Below the pieces are notes generated by a model. That model ran no database searches, was not told the DNA's origin, and saw only the letters and a program-made list of their open reading frames with translations. The translations under genes and the position numbers were made by a program. A stretch of DNA of 53,824 nucleotides from an uncultured Clostridia bacterium (GTDB taxonomy: Bacteria > Bacillota > Clostridia > Peptostreptococcales > Anaerovoracaceae): contig CALZOZ010000005.1 of NCBI GenBank assembly GCA_945828095.1, forward strand, positions 1 to 53,824. The letters are read 5' to 3'. Shown here in pieces: positions 17,671 through 25,857 of this stretch. Each line of letters opens with the position of its first letter. The stretch's first letter is position 1.

Positions 17671-17699
17671 ATTTTAAAACATAATTGCGAGAATTTCAA
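17671..17699 (-). promoter_or_regulatory. Sigma-70 promoter of lepA-hemW
   Basis: On the minus strand, TTGAAA (17694-17699), a 17-base spacer and TAAAAT (17671-17676), about 110 bases before the lepA start codon. Confidence 0.65.
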
Positions 17700-17704
17700 T
17701 ATTT

Positions 17705-17905
17705 TTATGGAGCTGCCGTGTCCATTGCCGTCTCCGTTGCCGCCTCCATTATACGCACGGCTGCACTCGCCGCCTCTGATGCCTCAGCTGCAATTTTTCC
17801 GCCTGTTCCATACATGTCGCCGCACCGCTTGTCAACCTCCAAAAAAGCCAGCGCCGCGATAAAGAACACAATCATTATCAGAACATATTCGCCAAAATTT
17901 TTCAT
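17705..17905 (-). CDS. Possible small single-span membrane protein
   Basis: A 66-residue frame beginning MKNFGEYVLIMIVFFIAALA, with one hydrophobic segment (7-22) and an Ala/Glu/Thr-rich tail. A weak ribosome binding site (AGGCAGGTG) lies 8-15 bases upstream, and it is itself paired in the hairpin at 17909-17952. It lies between the PD-(D/E)XK-like gene and lepA on the same strand. Hydrophobic start and position support a real gene, but the Ala-rich tail could be an artefact of repetitive sequence. Function unknown. Confidence 0.45.
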   Translation of the reverse strand: MKNFGEYVLIMIVFFIAALAFLEVDKRCGDMYGTGGKIAAEASEAASAAVRIMEAATETAMDTAAP

Positions 17906-17908
17906 AAC

Positions 17909-17952
17909 AAAACACCTGCCTTTTTTCTAGTATGTGTTGGCAGGCGTGTTTT
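17909..17952 (-). promoter_or_regulatory. Hairpin masking a ribosome binding site, or terminator
   Basis: Nearly complementary arms (17909-17920 with 17939-17952) enclose an 18-base loop. On the minus strand the right arm holds GGCAGGTG, the ribosome binding site of the 66-residue frame, followed by TTTTG. It could end transcription of the upstream gene or block translation of the small one. Confidence 0.5.
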
Positions 17953-17990
17953 ATGTAGCTCGTATTTTCGGCAGTCATCATCCTTCGATG

Positions 17991-18803
17991 TCAAATCCCC
18001 ATTAGAGGCATAAGCATGCCGTTTATAATTCTGTTTACCGCCTCCATATCGGTCATGTTATCCGGTCCGTCCGTAGTTACTATCAGGTTGTGGGGCTCAA
18101 AAATCCCGTTATGATAATACAACTGCGTTTTATCTATATCACGCAGCATGTAATTTCTGTCATCCAGCCTGCCCTTATGTTCCCAGTAAACGATGAATCC
18201 GCTAGGAAAAACTATGGTGAAATCCGGATATACCACTTTGATATTGCCATCTTCGTCATAAAGTTCAAGACGTTTTTCATAATAAAATTCAAAACCGGCC
18301 GCGTGCAGGGCTTCCGCCATTATCAGCTCACCCTTGGATCTCACCCTCAGGTTAAATGATGTGACATGCCTTAACTCTTCCGGCTTGTAAGGATTCTCAG
18401 ACTGGTGCACCTTTTTGGCGAGGCCTGTTTGTTGAAACACCTTTTCAGTCAGTTCCTCGTCGGCTCGGTATGCCTTAGGGAGCATTGCCTCTATGGCCTC
18501 ATCACTGCAATCTCTGTAGTTTTCGAGTACATATTCCCTGACGGCAATATTGTCTTTTATAATCTCCACCATCAATTCAGCCTTTTTTCGCTGTTTTATT
18601 TTATATATGGTTATCATCATCTTTTTCCCGGCATATTTTGCCTTTTGTTCTCCGGGCATTGTTATATAGTAGCGCCTATGACCATTTACATTTTTCCTCA
18701 AGGTCAATCTTCCTACCGGTGCAGTCTTAATAATATTGCTGCACTTCGCCAATTTCATTTTTTCCGCTTGTAGGCCAATCCTGATATAATCTCTAAAATC
18801 CAT
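17991..18803 (-). CDS. PD-(D/E)XK nuclease-like protein of unknown role
   Basis: A 270-residue soluble protein. The N-terminal 100 residues are Lys-rich with helices (IYKIKQRKKAELMVEIIKDN). The C-terminal half carries a PD-(D/E)XK-like core: RSKGELIMAEALHAAGFEFYYE (the early Glu), YPDFTIVF (the PD motif) and IVYWEHKGR (the ExK-type element, E-H-K). This suggests a metal-dependent nuclease fold like those in mobile or restriction systems. The start at 18803 is set by GGGAGAAAAGAA; an extension to 18830 has none. The upstream 430 bases have no gene but hold the TAAACCA hairpin array. It interrupts the usual gpr-spoIIP-lepA run, suggesting insertion. The activity is an inference from the motif spacing only. 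Confidence 0.7.
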   Translation of the reverse strand: MDFRDYIRIGLQAEKMKLAKCSNIIKTAPVGRLTLRKNVNGHRRYYITMPGEQKAKYAGKKMMITIYKIKQRKKAELMVEIIKDNIAVREYVLENYRDCSDEAIEAMLPKAYRADEELTEKVFQQTGLAKKVHQSENPYKPEELRHVTSFNLRVRSKGELIMAEALHAAGFEFYYEKRLELYDEDGNIKVVYPDFTIVFPSGFIVYWEHKGRLDDRNYMLRDIDKTQLYYHNGIFEPHNLIVTTDGPDNMTDMEAVNRIINGMLMPLMGI

Positions 18804-18920
18804 TTCTTTTCTCCCATATAATATTGTCACGCTTAAATTACATTTATTTTCAGTTATATTATACCATTATTTCTTATCATTGTAAATTATTTTTTCTCTT
18901 GTATTTTCAGTTTTATCTAG

Positions 18921-19185
18921 AGTAAACCATTCATAACGAAGTTTCAACGTTCTTAGCTAGTAGGTGGTTTACTGTTCTCGCGTGCCTTTGTAATTCTCTT
19001 ATATCTCAGCAAAATCTCAAACACAAAAAATAAACCAGTTGCAGTTCTATTTCAATGATTTAGAGACTTTCTGGTTTATTATTAATGTTTCCACATCCAA
19101 ACTTGTGGAAGAAACTATCTCAGCACTCAAAAAAGTAAACCACTAGCTAAATAATTTCAACACTTGTAAGGATTCTTGGTTTATT
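18921..19185. repeat. Three regularly spaced 52-bp hairpin repeats (TAAACCA/TGGTTTA)
   Basis: Three units of nearly equal length have complementary ends: AGTAAACCA...TGGTTTACT (18921-18973), AATAAACCAG...CTGGTTTATT (19029-19080) and AGTAAACCA...TGGTTTATT (19134-19185). Loops are 32-35 bases, each containing TTTCAA near the middle. Unit starts are 108 and 105 bp apart with AT-rich 53-55 bp spacers. The region lies between the nuclease-like gene and spoIIP and contains no gene. Confidence 0.8.
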
Positions 19186-19232
19186 CCACTCATTAAATGG
19201 CTCACAGCGCAAACAGTCAAGCAGACTACACA

Positions 19233-20111
19233 CTAATACCCTGCCTTCAGTGTATCGGCCAGCACCTTTCCGAAGACTTTGGCCGTGTTTCTGGCCTCAT
19301 CGATGTCATTGCGGTTGTAACCTATCTCAAGGAGCATGTAACGGGAGGACAGATCCTGATTATAGCGGTAGCCGCGTTCCAGTACCTTTCCTTCAAACCC
19401 GTTGAAGTCCGTGGAAGCCCTACGATTCAGCTGCCGTATGAATTTAAGATTTGAATCATAGGTAGGAACCGCGTTGCTGACCACAAAAGAATACCTTGCA
19501 CATTGTTTTCCTTCAACTGATACCGACGATGCCTTGGAATCAGAAGAGATGGCATCTCTATGCAAATCTATGACGCATTTTACGGTCGGATATTTTTTTA
19601 AAAGCTTTTCTATGGTCTCGTAAGATCGACTGTATGACTGGCTGTATGAAGGATTGTCGTGAAGAGTCTGATCATGAACTGAGGCAATGCCCTCGTCCTT
19701 AAGTGCCTGAGCCAGCACCGTACCTACATCACGCACAGTGTTTTCTTTCTTTTTTGTGTGATAATTCCCCTCAGATGCCGGAAGATATGACTCTGTTGCA
19801 TGAGTGTGAACTATGAGAACTGCCGGTTCGTCTCCAAAGACAACAGGTTCAGGCTTTTCTTCTTCGTTAAGCGGCTCTGCACCGTTTTTATTATTGCCGG
19901 AACCGTCAGTCAGCGAGTTTTCATTGTCACGGGAATCTGCCAATTCCAGATTGAGATTAGGATATGAGGTGGAAATGCACATCACTCCAAAGTCAGAGGC
20001 AGTCATTCCCATATCCCCAAAGTCAGCCGCACCGTTCTCACCCGAACTGCAAAAGAGCACAGTACTCAGCAGATAAACTCCCATCAGTATCAGTCCAAAA
20101 CCTTTTTTCAT
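19233..20111 (-). CDS. spoIIP: Stage II sporulation protein P
   Basis: A 292-residue sporulation autolysin that, with SpoIID and SpoIIM, degrades septal peptidoglycan and drives engulfment. Residues 1-25 are an N-terminal hydrophobic anchor. The catalytic SpoIIP domain (about 100-290) includes LIVHTHATESYLP, NTVRDVGTVLAQALKDEGI, CVIDLHRDAI and LLEIGYNRNDIDEARNTA, with the zinc-type His and Glu residues of the family. GGAGAC precedes the ATG at 20111; the codon before it is TTG. It follows gpr after 78 bases on the same strand, the common clostridial pair. Confidence 0.93.
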   Translation of the reverse strand: MKKGFGLILMGVYLLSTVLFCSSGENGAADFGDMGMTASDFGVMCISTSYPNLNLELADSRDNENSLTDGSGNNKNGAEPLNEEEKPEPVVFGDEPAVLIVHTHATESYLPASEGNYHTKKKENTVRDVGTVLAQALKDEGIASVHDQTLHDNPSYSQSYSRSYETIEKLLKKYPTVKCVIDLHRDAISSDSKASSVSVEGKQCARYSFVVSNAVPTYDSNLKFIRQLNRRASTDFNGFEGKVLERGYRYNQDLSSRYMLLEIGYNRNDIDEARNTAKVFGKVLADTLKAGY

Positions 20112-20189
20112 CAAAGTCTCCTACTACTAGGTAACCCATCCTGACACTCCGCCCCGGCGTCGCAAAAGGTCCCCAAAATTTCTATTACC

Positions 20190-21077
20190 CTATGAATATA
20201 TGCCCGGATGAAGTGTTATATTTATGGCATTTGAAATAATGTCGGAGAAATCCTTTATTATGGCATCAATGTCGGTTGAGGTCACAATCATGTCCATGTC
20301 CCGGCTTTCGATGTAGTTTTCAAGCTTTGTTTCAACCATTGGATCATTGATTTTTTCTGCGGCCTCTATAAGAAGGGTGCGTGAGTCTATTACCGTCGGC
20401 ACTCCAATGGAAATAACCCGGCATCCCATAGTTTTTTCGGTGATTTCCTTTCTGTTATTTCCCATACCGGCACCGGGGAAAATACCTGTATCGCACACCT
20501 GAATTGTCGTGCTCAGCCTTCCTATATCCCTTGCAGCCAGGGCATCAATGCATATCAGCACATCAGGCTTTACCAGTCCCGCCGTCCTTTCGATGAGGTC
20601 GGCCGTTTCCATTCCCGTCACACCTGTCACTGAAGGGTTAAAGCCGCTTACATTGGCCATTTCCCAGTCTCCGTCACATTCAAAAATCCTGAAAAGATGT
20701 GATGTAATCTTCACCTTGTCAACCGTGTGAGGCCCTAGACTGTCAGGGGTTACCTTTTCATTGCCAAGCCCGACTACAAGCACTTTTAGAAAATAATCAA
20801 ATTTTATCAGTTCCTTTAGCCTGTCTGCCAGAGCCCGTGCTGTTCTTTCCTTGATGCTGTCCTTTTCATCCAGAACGCCCTTTACCTCAAGAGTTATATA
20901 GGTTCCTCTGGGCTTGCCGAAGACTTTTTCCCCCTCTTCCTCTGTAATTGTAATTTCGATGACAGAAATATCGTCATCAATCTGACTCTCTTTTTTAATA
21001 TATCCCTGTGCACGCTGGCCGGCTTCATCGAGAAGCTGCGATCTTTCCACAGCCAGGTCGGTTCTGTAGTTAAGCAT
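20190..21077 (-). CDS. gpr: Spore germination protease GPR
   Basis: A 295-residue aspartic-type endopeptidase that degrades small acid-soluble spore proteins during germination. Recognisable blocks are YRTDLAVERSQLL (near the self-processing site), VVGLGNEKVTPDSLGPHTV, SVTGVTGMETADLI, CIDALAARDI and DTGIFPGAGMGNNR. AAGGAGG precedes the ATG. It is somewhat shorter than the Bacillus enzyme (about 370), as usual for Clostridia. It is cotranscribed with spoIIP and lies just past the ald terminator. Confidence 0.95.
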   Translation of the reverse strand: MLNYRTDLAVERSQLLDEAGQRAQGYIKKESQIDDDISVIEITITEEEGEKVFGKPRGTYITLEVKGVLDEKDSIKERTARALADRLKELIKFDYFLKVLVVGLGNEKVTPDSLGPHTVDKVKITSHLFRIFECDGDWEMANVSGFNPSVTGVTGMETADLIERTAGLVKPDVLICIDALAARDIGRLSTTIQVCDTGIFPGAGMGNNRKEITEKTMGCRVISIGVPTVIDSRTLLIEAAEKINDPMVETKLENYIESRDMDMIVTSTDIDAIIKDFSDIISNAINITLHPGIYS

Positions 21078-21127
21078 GATAAATTCCTCCTTCTTTGTTA
21101 TTCTGCCGCCCCAGGGCTGTTTTTATG

Positions 21128-21164
21128 AGAAAAAAAGACATACCCGATGTAATCAGGTATGCCC
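21128..21164 (-). terminator. Rho-independent terminator of ald
   Basis: On the minus strand GGGCATACC and GGGTATGTC arms pair around ATGTAATCA-type loop sequence, followed by seven T. It separates ald from gpr. Confidence 0.88.
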
Positions 21165-21199
21165 AAGAAAAAAAGTATATAAATATGTAAAAAAGGAAA

Positions 21200-22369
21200 T
21201 TATTTGAACTCATCGTAAAAGTTTTCGGATTTTGTAACTGTCGCTGCCGGAGCAGGGTCAAGTTTTCTGTCTGCGATTCCGAGAATAACTTCAGGCTTAA
21301 CCCAAGGTCTGCCCTGGATGCCGCTGGTTTCCTCATGAGTGAGGTATCCTTTGTAGGCTGTAAGGCTTCTTCTCAGGAAACCGTCTCTTGCGCAGGCTTC
21401 TTCAAGACCGTTGTTCATAATTGAACGGAAGTGATTTACAATACCTGCAGCATAAGCAACAGAAGTTGAGCCTGCAATTGCTCCCGGAATGTTGCTTACA
21501 CAGTAGTGCACAACGCCTTCTTCAATGTAAATAGGATCATCATGAGTGGTTTCGTGGAAGGTTTCAATACATCCCTCATCGTTGCTGACATCTACAATTA
21601 CAGAACCTCTTCTCATGGAAGCTACCATCTCTCTTGTGATCATTGCTTCCTTGGCATTCTTCGGCCATCTTACGCAGTTGATTACCAGATCTGTTGTAGG
21701 GAGCTCCTTAGTCAGGTTATATTTATTGGAAATAATAGTATTGACTTTTCCGTCATACTTTGTGGCAATATCTCTCAATGCACCGATATTTATATCTGCT
21801 ACAGTTACCCACGCACCCATAGTCTGAAGAACTTCGATAGCACCTTTACCTACTGTACCGCATCCGCATACCAGCGCCTTGATTCCCGGAGCTGCGCCAA
21901 GTCCGCTTACGAACTTTCCGCTGCCGCCGTTGGTGCTCATCATAGACCAGAGACCCATGAAAGCTCCTGCCTTGCCTGCAGCCTCGCAGTTAGGAGAACC
22001 ATATCTGTGTGAATCCTCTGCAGTAATTGCAATAACCTTCTTTTCGAGGAGAGCATCAACTTCTTCCCTGTGAGCAGCCGGATGGATGCAGCAGTAAATC
22101 ATCTGTCCCTCTCTCATAAGATCATATTCGCTGGCCTCGATTTCCTTAACCTTTGCTACAAAATCACAAGTAGCCCAGATTTCTTCGTTAGTTGCCAGAA
22201 TGGTTGCACCCGCTGCCGCATATTCTTCATCGTCAAAGCCTGCTGCATAACCTGCCATGCTTGCCACATAAACTTCGTGGCCGTCGCCGACGATAAGACT
22301 TACTTCAGCAGGAGTGGCAACTACTCTGTACTCACCGTTTTTAATGTCCTTTAAAACTCCAAATTTCAT
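21200..22369 (-). CDS. ald: Alanine dehydrogenase/PNT-family protein, probable alanine dehydrogenase
   Basis: A 389-residue protein of the alanine dehydrogenase/transhydrogenase N-terminal family, expected to interconvert L-alanine and pyruvate plus ammonia with NAD. It shows the opening KDIKNGEYRVVATPAEV, the substrate-region KVKE and CCIHPAAH, a Rossmann loop CGCGTVGKGAIEVLQTMGAWV, and the late block GVVHYCVSNIPGAIAGST (VVHYCVxNMPG in classical Ald). The middle is more divergent from classical Ald (CEAAGKAGAFMGLWSM instead of the usual PMSEVAGRMA-type sequence), so a related amino acid substrate is possible. AAAGGAAG precedes the ATG at 22369. It has its own sigma-54 promoter (22418-22433) and enhancer-like pair, downstream of the activator gene that probably controls it. 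Confidence 0.85.
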   Translation of the reverse strand: MKFGVLKDIKNGEYRVVATPAEVSLIVGDGHEVYVASMAGYAAGFDDEEYAAAGATILATNEEIWATCDFVAKVKEIEASEYDLMREGQMIYCCIHPAAHREEVDALLEKKVIAITAEDSHRYGSPNCEAAGKAGAFMGLWSMMSTNGGSGKFVSGLGAAPGIKALVCGCGTVGKGAIEVLQTMGAWVTVADINIGALRDIATKYDGKVNTIISNKYNLTKELPTTDLVINCVRWPKNAKEAMITREMVASMRRGSVIVDVSNDEGCIETFHETTHDDPIYIEEGVVHYCVSNIPGAIAGSTSVAYAAGIVNHFRSIMNNGLEEACARDGFLRRSLTAYKGYLTHEETSGIQGRPWVKPEVILGIADRKLDPAPAATVTKSENFYDEFK

Positions 22370-22417
22370 TTCAATACTTCCTTTCGTGTTGCAAATCTCT
22401 TTATGCCACATATATAA

Positions 22418-22433
22418 GCAAAAGCCGTGCCAA
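22418..22433 (-). promoter_or_regulatory. Sigma-54 (-24/-12) promoter of ald
   Basis: The minus strand reads TTGGCACGGCTTTTGC, a perfect TGGCAC-N5-TTGC match, 48 bases upstream of the ald start codon. Confidence 0.9.
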
Positions 22434-22509
22434 CATTTACAAACGAAAAGAAGATGTTGAAATTTCAACATCTTCTCCATATGATGCATATTCATTTTAT
22501 GATGTGTCT

Positions 22510-22567
22510 GCCCGTTTTTGAGCGCGCGCGAATCCATGAGACCATTTTAAAGCGCTCATTTTTGTGC
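22510..22567. promoter_or_regulatory. Paired putative enhancer sites upstream of ald
   Basis: GCCCGTTTTTGAGCGC (22510-22525) and GCTCATTTTTGTGC (22554-22567) lie about 77-134 bp upstream of the ald sigma-54 promoter. Near-identical partners occur upstream of the nhaC sigma-54 promoter (25694-25730). Site centres are about 43 bp apart, close to four helical turns. Confidence 0.65.
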
Positions 22568-22581
22568 ATGTCGCAACTGGG

Positions 22582-24000
22582 CTATAGACCGTACTCCTTC
22601 ACCTTGCGGCTAAGGGTCTGTCTAGGAACATCAAGAAGCTGGGCCGCTTTAGTTATATTGCCGTCAGCCTCGCTAAGCGCCCTGCTTATCAGCTTCTTTT
22701 CATATCCGGAAACCATATCTGCAAGGGCCCCCTGCTCATCAGGCAGCTCGATGGTCTCTGCCGCGGCCGGTTTAAGAGCCTCTTCCGCCATATCCATGCA
22801 CGAAAGCCGGCCTGAAACGTGTCTGTATTCAAGAGTATCGGATTTATCGTCGGCCACACAAACTGCCGCAGCTATGGCACTTTCCAGTTCCCGTACATTT
22901 CCCTGCCATCTGCATTCTGAGAGAGCATCATAAACCAGCGGTTCAACTTTATGTATTCTCTTACCGAACATGGCATTATATTTTCCGATAAACAGGTTTG
23001 CCAAAAGGGGTATATCTTTTTTCCTATCACGAAGGGACGGTATCTCAACCATCAGTACTGCCAGCCTATAAAATAAATCTCTCCTGAAGCGTCCGTCTGC
23101 AATTACATCCTCCAGTTTTTCGTTGGTAGATGAAATGATGCGCACATCTACATGGCGTACATCCTTTCCCCCTACTCGCCGGAATGTTCCATCCTGAATT
23201 ACCCTGAGAATCTTCGGCTGCAGCTCCATAGGCATTGAGTTTATTTCGTCAAGGAAAAGCGTCCCGCCGTCGGCCAGTTCCAAAAGGCCCATGTTATCCA
23301 CAGCGCCGGTAAAGGCACCTTTTGAGGTCCCGAATAAAATACTTTCTATCAGGTTAGCCGGTATGGATGAGCAGTTCTGCACCACAAAAGGCTTGTCTGC
23401 CCTCTTGCTGAGATTATGCAGAGAATGAGCCACCAGCTCCTTTCCCGTTCCCGTTTCACCGTATATCAGCACAGGCAGGTCAGATTTGGCGAATTTGGCT
23501 ATGTTCTCCTTCATCTCAATCATTCCGCTGTCGCAGGTATGAATATCGTCCACCGTATAAACCGCCTTATCATCAGCTCTGTGAAGGCTTTCCACTTTGT
23601 TGTATGCGTAAAGCACCTCATCTTTTATTTCTACACCGCCCGTTTCCTTAGGAGGGTCGGATACAACAGAAAGATCTATAGCACCGACTATGGAACGTCC
23701 GCTTTTTATCGGTACGGAGAGGGATGTAATGTGTATCGGCTTCTGTCCTACGCTCTTCAGTTCCTGATTTTCCACATAAATAGGCACGCCGTTTCTCATA
23801 GCGCGATATGTGCTGCTGTTGTTTTCGTCCAGGTTTTCATATACATCCAGGAATTTTTTGCCCACAACCTCGTAGTTCTCGTCCTTCTCGTTCATTTTAT
23901 TGTTGAACTTGGCCGAAAAAAGGATTTCTCCCTCAACGTTTATTATGGTAATTCCTTCAATGTATCCGATGTCTTTAAATAGTTTTTTTATTTCTTCCAT
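22582..24000 (-). CDS. Sigma-54-dependent activator with PAS-like sensor domain
   Basis: A 472-residue enhancer-binding protein. Residues 1-115 resemble a PAS-type sensor (EGITIINVEGEILFS ... SLSVPIKSGRSIVGAIDLS); 155-390 are the AAA+ domain with Walker A GETGTGKE (181-188), sigma-54 contact loop GAFTGA (228-233) and Walker B GGTLFLDEIN; 435-472 are a Fis-type helix-turn-helix (NITKAAQLLDVPRQTLSRKVK). AAGGAAA precedes the ATG at 24000; a longer frame to 24069 has no such site. It is flanked by ald and an NhaC-family gene, each with a perfect sigma-54 promoter and matching enhancer-like sites, so these are its likely targets. The absence of a receiver domain implies direct sensing of a small molecule, perhaps an amino acid (inference). 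Confidence 0.93.
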   Translation of the reverse strand: MEEIKKLFKDIGYIEGITIINVEGEILFSAKFNNKMNEKDENYEVVGKKFLDVYENLDENNSSTYRAMRNGVPIYVENQELKSVGQKPIHITSLSVPIKSGRSIVGAIDLSVVSDPPKETGGVEIKDEVLYAYNKVESLHRADDKAVYTVDDIHTCDSGMIEMKENIAKFAKSDLPVLIYGETGTGKELVAHSLHNLSKRADKPFVVQNCSSIPANLIESILFGTSKGAFTGAVDNMGLLELADGGTLFLDEINSMPMELQPKILRVIQDGTFRRVGGKDVRHVDVRIISSTNEKLEDVIADGRFRRDLFYRLAVLMVEIPSLRDRKKDIPLLANLFIGKYNAMFGKRIHKVEPLVYDALSECRWQGNVRELESAIAAAVCVADDKSDTLEYRHVSGRLSCMDMAEEALKPAAAETIELPDEQGALADMVSGYEKKLISRALSEADGNITKAAQLLDVPRQTLSRKVKEYGL

Positions 24001-24110
24001 GTCAAGTCTTTTCCTTACACTATTTCTGCATACTTTGATACCTTCCGGCTTACAGCCTATCAAGACCATTTTAATATATCATCGATGAATTCACAAGCAC
24101 AAAATCCATA

Positions 24111-24146
24111 CAAAAACACCCCTGATTGAATGCCGGGGTGTTTTTG
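24111..24146. terminator. Bidirectional terminator
   Basis: An 11-bp stem (24112-24122 with 24135-24145) with flanking A- and T-tracts lies 34 bases past the nhaC stop on the minus strand. Confidence 0.88.
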
Positions 24147-24179
24147 CGTTTGGTGTGATAGTTTTTTGCTTTATCTAGA

Positions 24180-25586
24180 TTATAAAGAAGTAAATCCTAA
24201 AATCAGGTATCCGATAAATGCCAGCACGCCACAGGTAAGTGAATATGGAAGCTGTGTCTTAACGTGGTCAATGTGGTCGGCACCTGCACCTGTTGATGCA
24301 AGGATTGTAGTATCTGAAAGCGGTGAGCAGTGGTCTCCGAATACGCCGCCGCCTGCTACTGCTGCGAAGCATGCTACAACCAGAGTTGTAAGCTGTCCGT
24401 CTGTATAAGCAAATGCCAGAGGCAATGCTATAGGCATGCAGATTGCAAATGTACCCCATGAGGAACCTGTTGCAAATGCCATAATGCATGCTACTACAAA
24501 GATGATTGCAGGAAGTACTGCCGGCGTCAGGAATCCGCTGCAGGATGAAACGATGAAGTTCGCTGTTCCCATGGTCTTGGAAAGTGCATTTACTGAATAT
24601 GCAAGTGCAAGAAGGGTAACTGCAGGAACGCCGCTCTTAATACCAACTGTAACTGTTTCCATAACTTCCTTGAAAGGAATTCCCTGAATCAGCATGCTTA
24701 CAGCCATGAAGATGCAGGTGTAAAGGAATGCTTCCATTGTCTTTGCGGAACCTAATGTGAAGAATGTTCCCAAAGCGATGGTGATGATCATTACTACAGG
24801 TACTACGAAGTTTAATGCTACATTCGGCTTAATTCCTTCATAAGGCTTCATTTCTATAAGCTCTTTTCCGATAAGCGGAGTAGCTCCGTCTCTTAAAACC
24901 TTACCTTCTTCTATAGCTCTCTTTTCTGCCTTTTTCATAGGACCGTAATCCTTTACAATGCCGCTGGCAACAAGTCCAACCAGGACTACTGCGAATAAAG
25001 GATAGAAGTTTAATGGAATCGCCTTAAGGAATAAAGCCTGTGCATCATCCTGAGTAACGATGCATCCAACACCTACAGCAAGGCTCATAAGATATGCAGC
25101 CCATCCTGTTACAGGTACCAGTACACTTACAGGAGCAGCTGTTGAGTCTGCGATGTAGGAAAGCTTTTCCTTGGAAATCTTAGCTCTGTCTGAGATGTCT
25201 CTCATAACTGTTCCTACGAACAAAGGAGAGAAGGAGTCAGAGAAGTATACGAAGATACCTAGAACCCAGGCAACAAGCTGAGTTCCTTTTCTCGAAAGAT
25301 TCTTATTGTGAACCCAGTCAGAGAACGCCTGAATGGCACCGGTCTTATGGAAAAATGCTACGATGATTGCGATGTAAAGGTTCAGCAGCATTACCCATGA
25401 GAAACTGGTAGTTCCACAGGCCTCTTTAATGATTGTAGGTAATCCCAGCAGACCCTGTCCGGAAACAAGTGTGCCTACAAAGCATGCTACGAGAAGTGCA
25501 ACGATTGTATTCTTTGTTGCAAATGATAATACGATTGCGATAATTGCGGGAAGTAACGATATCCAACCCATCGTTTCTAATTCCAT
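24180..25586 (-). CDS. nhaC: NhaC-family Na+/H+ antiporter
   Basis: A 468-residue membrane carrier of the NhaC family with about 11-12 membrane segments. Two internally repeated signatures are clear: YFSDSFSPLFVGTVMRDISD in the first half, and GSSWGTFAICMPIALPLA with GGGVFGDHCSPLSDTTILAS near the C-terminus (the FGDxxSPxSDTT motif). AAAGGAGG precedes the ATG. A perfect sigma-54 promoter (25628-25643) and two enhancer-like sites (25694-25730) stand upstream, matching those before ald, so it is coordinated with alanine metabolism by the adjacent activator. It may exchange an amino acid with Na+ or H+ rather than act only in pH homeostasis (inference). Confidence 0.9.
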   Translation of the reverse strand: MELETMGWISLLPAIIAIVLSFATKNTIVALLVACFVGTLVSGQGLLGLPTIIKEACGTTSFSWVMLLNLYIAIIVAFFHKTGAIQAFSDWVHNKNLSRKGTQLVAWVLGIFVYFSDSFSPLFVGTVMRDISDRAKISKEKLSYIADSTAAPVSVLVPVTGWAAYLMSLAVGVGCIVTQDDAQALFLKAIPLNFYPLFAVVLVGLVASGIVKDYGPMKKAEKRAIEEGKVLRDGATPLIGKELIEMKPYEGIKPNVALNFVVPVVMIITIALGTFFTLGSAKTMEAFLYTCIFMAVSMLIQGIPFKEVMETVTVGIKSGVPAVTLLALAYSVNALSKTMGTANFIVSSCSGFLTPAVLPAIIFVVACIMAFATGSSWGTFAICMPIALPLAFAYTDGQLTTLVVACFAAVAGGGVFGDHCSPLSDTTILASTGAGADHIDHVKTQLPYSLTCGVLAFIGYLILGFTSL

Positions 25587-25627
25587 GATTAGTCCTCCTT
25601 TGATTATTTGTCATGGCGACATAATTA

Positions 25628-25643
25628 GCAAATACCGTGCCAA
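25628..25643 (-). promoter_or_regulatory. Sigma-54 (-24/-12) promoter of nhaC
   Basis: The minus strand reads TTGGCACGGTATTTGC, a perfect consensus match, 41 bases upstream of the start codon. Confidence 0.9.
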
Positions 25644-25693
25644 AAAACCGTCGCAGCTTCTAAGGCTTGAAAATCCAACACTTTATTTTTATC

Positions 25694-25730
25694 GCCCGTT
25701 TCGGAGCGCTGTCTGTGCCCATTTTTGTGC
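25694..25730. promoter_or_regulatory. Paired putative enhancer sites upstream of nhaC
   Basis: GCCCGTTTCGGAGCGC (25694-25709) and GCCCATTTTTGTGC (25717-25730) match the two sites upstream of ald one for one. Centres are about 22 bp apart (two helical turns), 50-87 bp upstream of the sigma-54 promoter. Confidence 0.65.
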
Positions 25731-25857
25731 TTATTATTGGGTCAAAATCTGCTCATTTGCGGGCAAGAAAAACAGTGCATCAAAATCAATGCACTGTTTT
25801 CCTAGGAACATTTCTAAAATTGTATTTTAGAAAATATCCATATGATAAATAATCTTG

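Noticed and set aside
18921-19185. Possible CRISPR array or integron attC sites
   Set aside because: Units are palindromic with variable loops, only three copies, no cas or integrase gene, and the stem ends do not match the attC core consensus.
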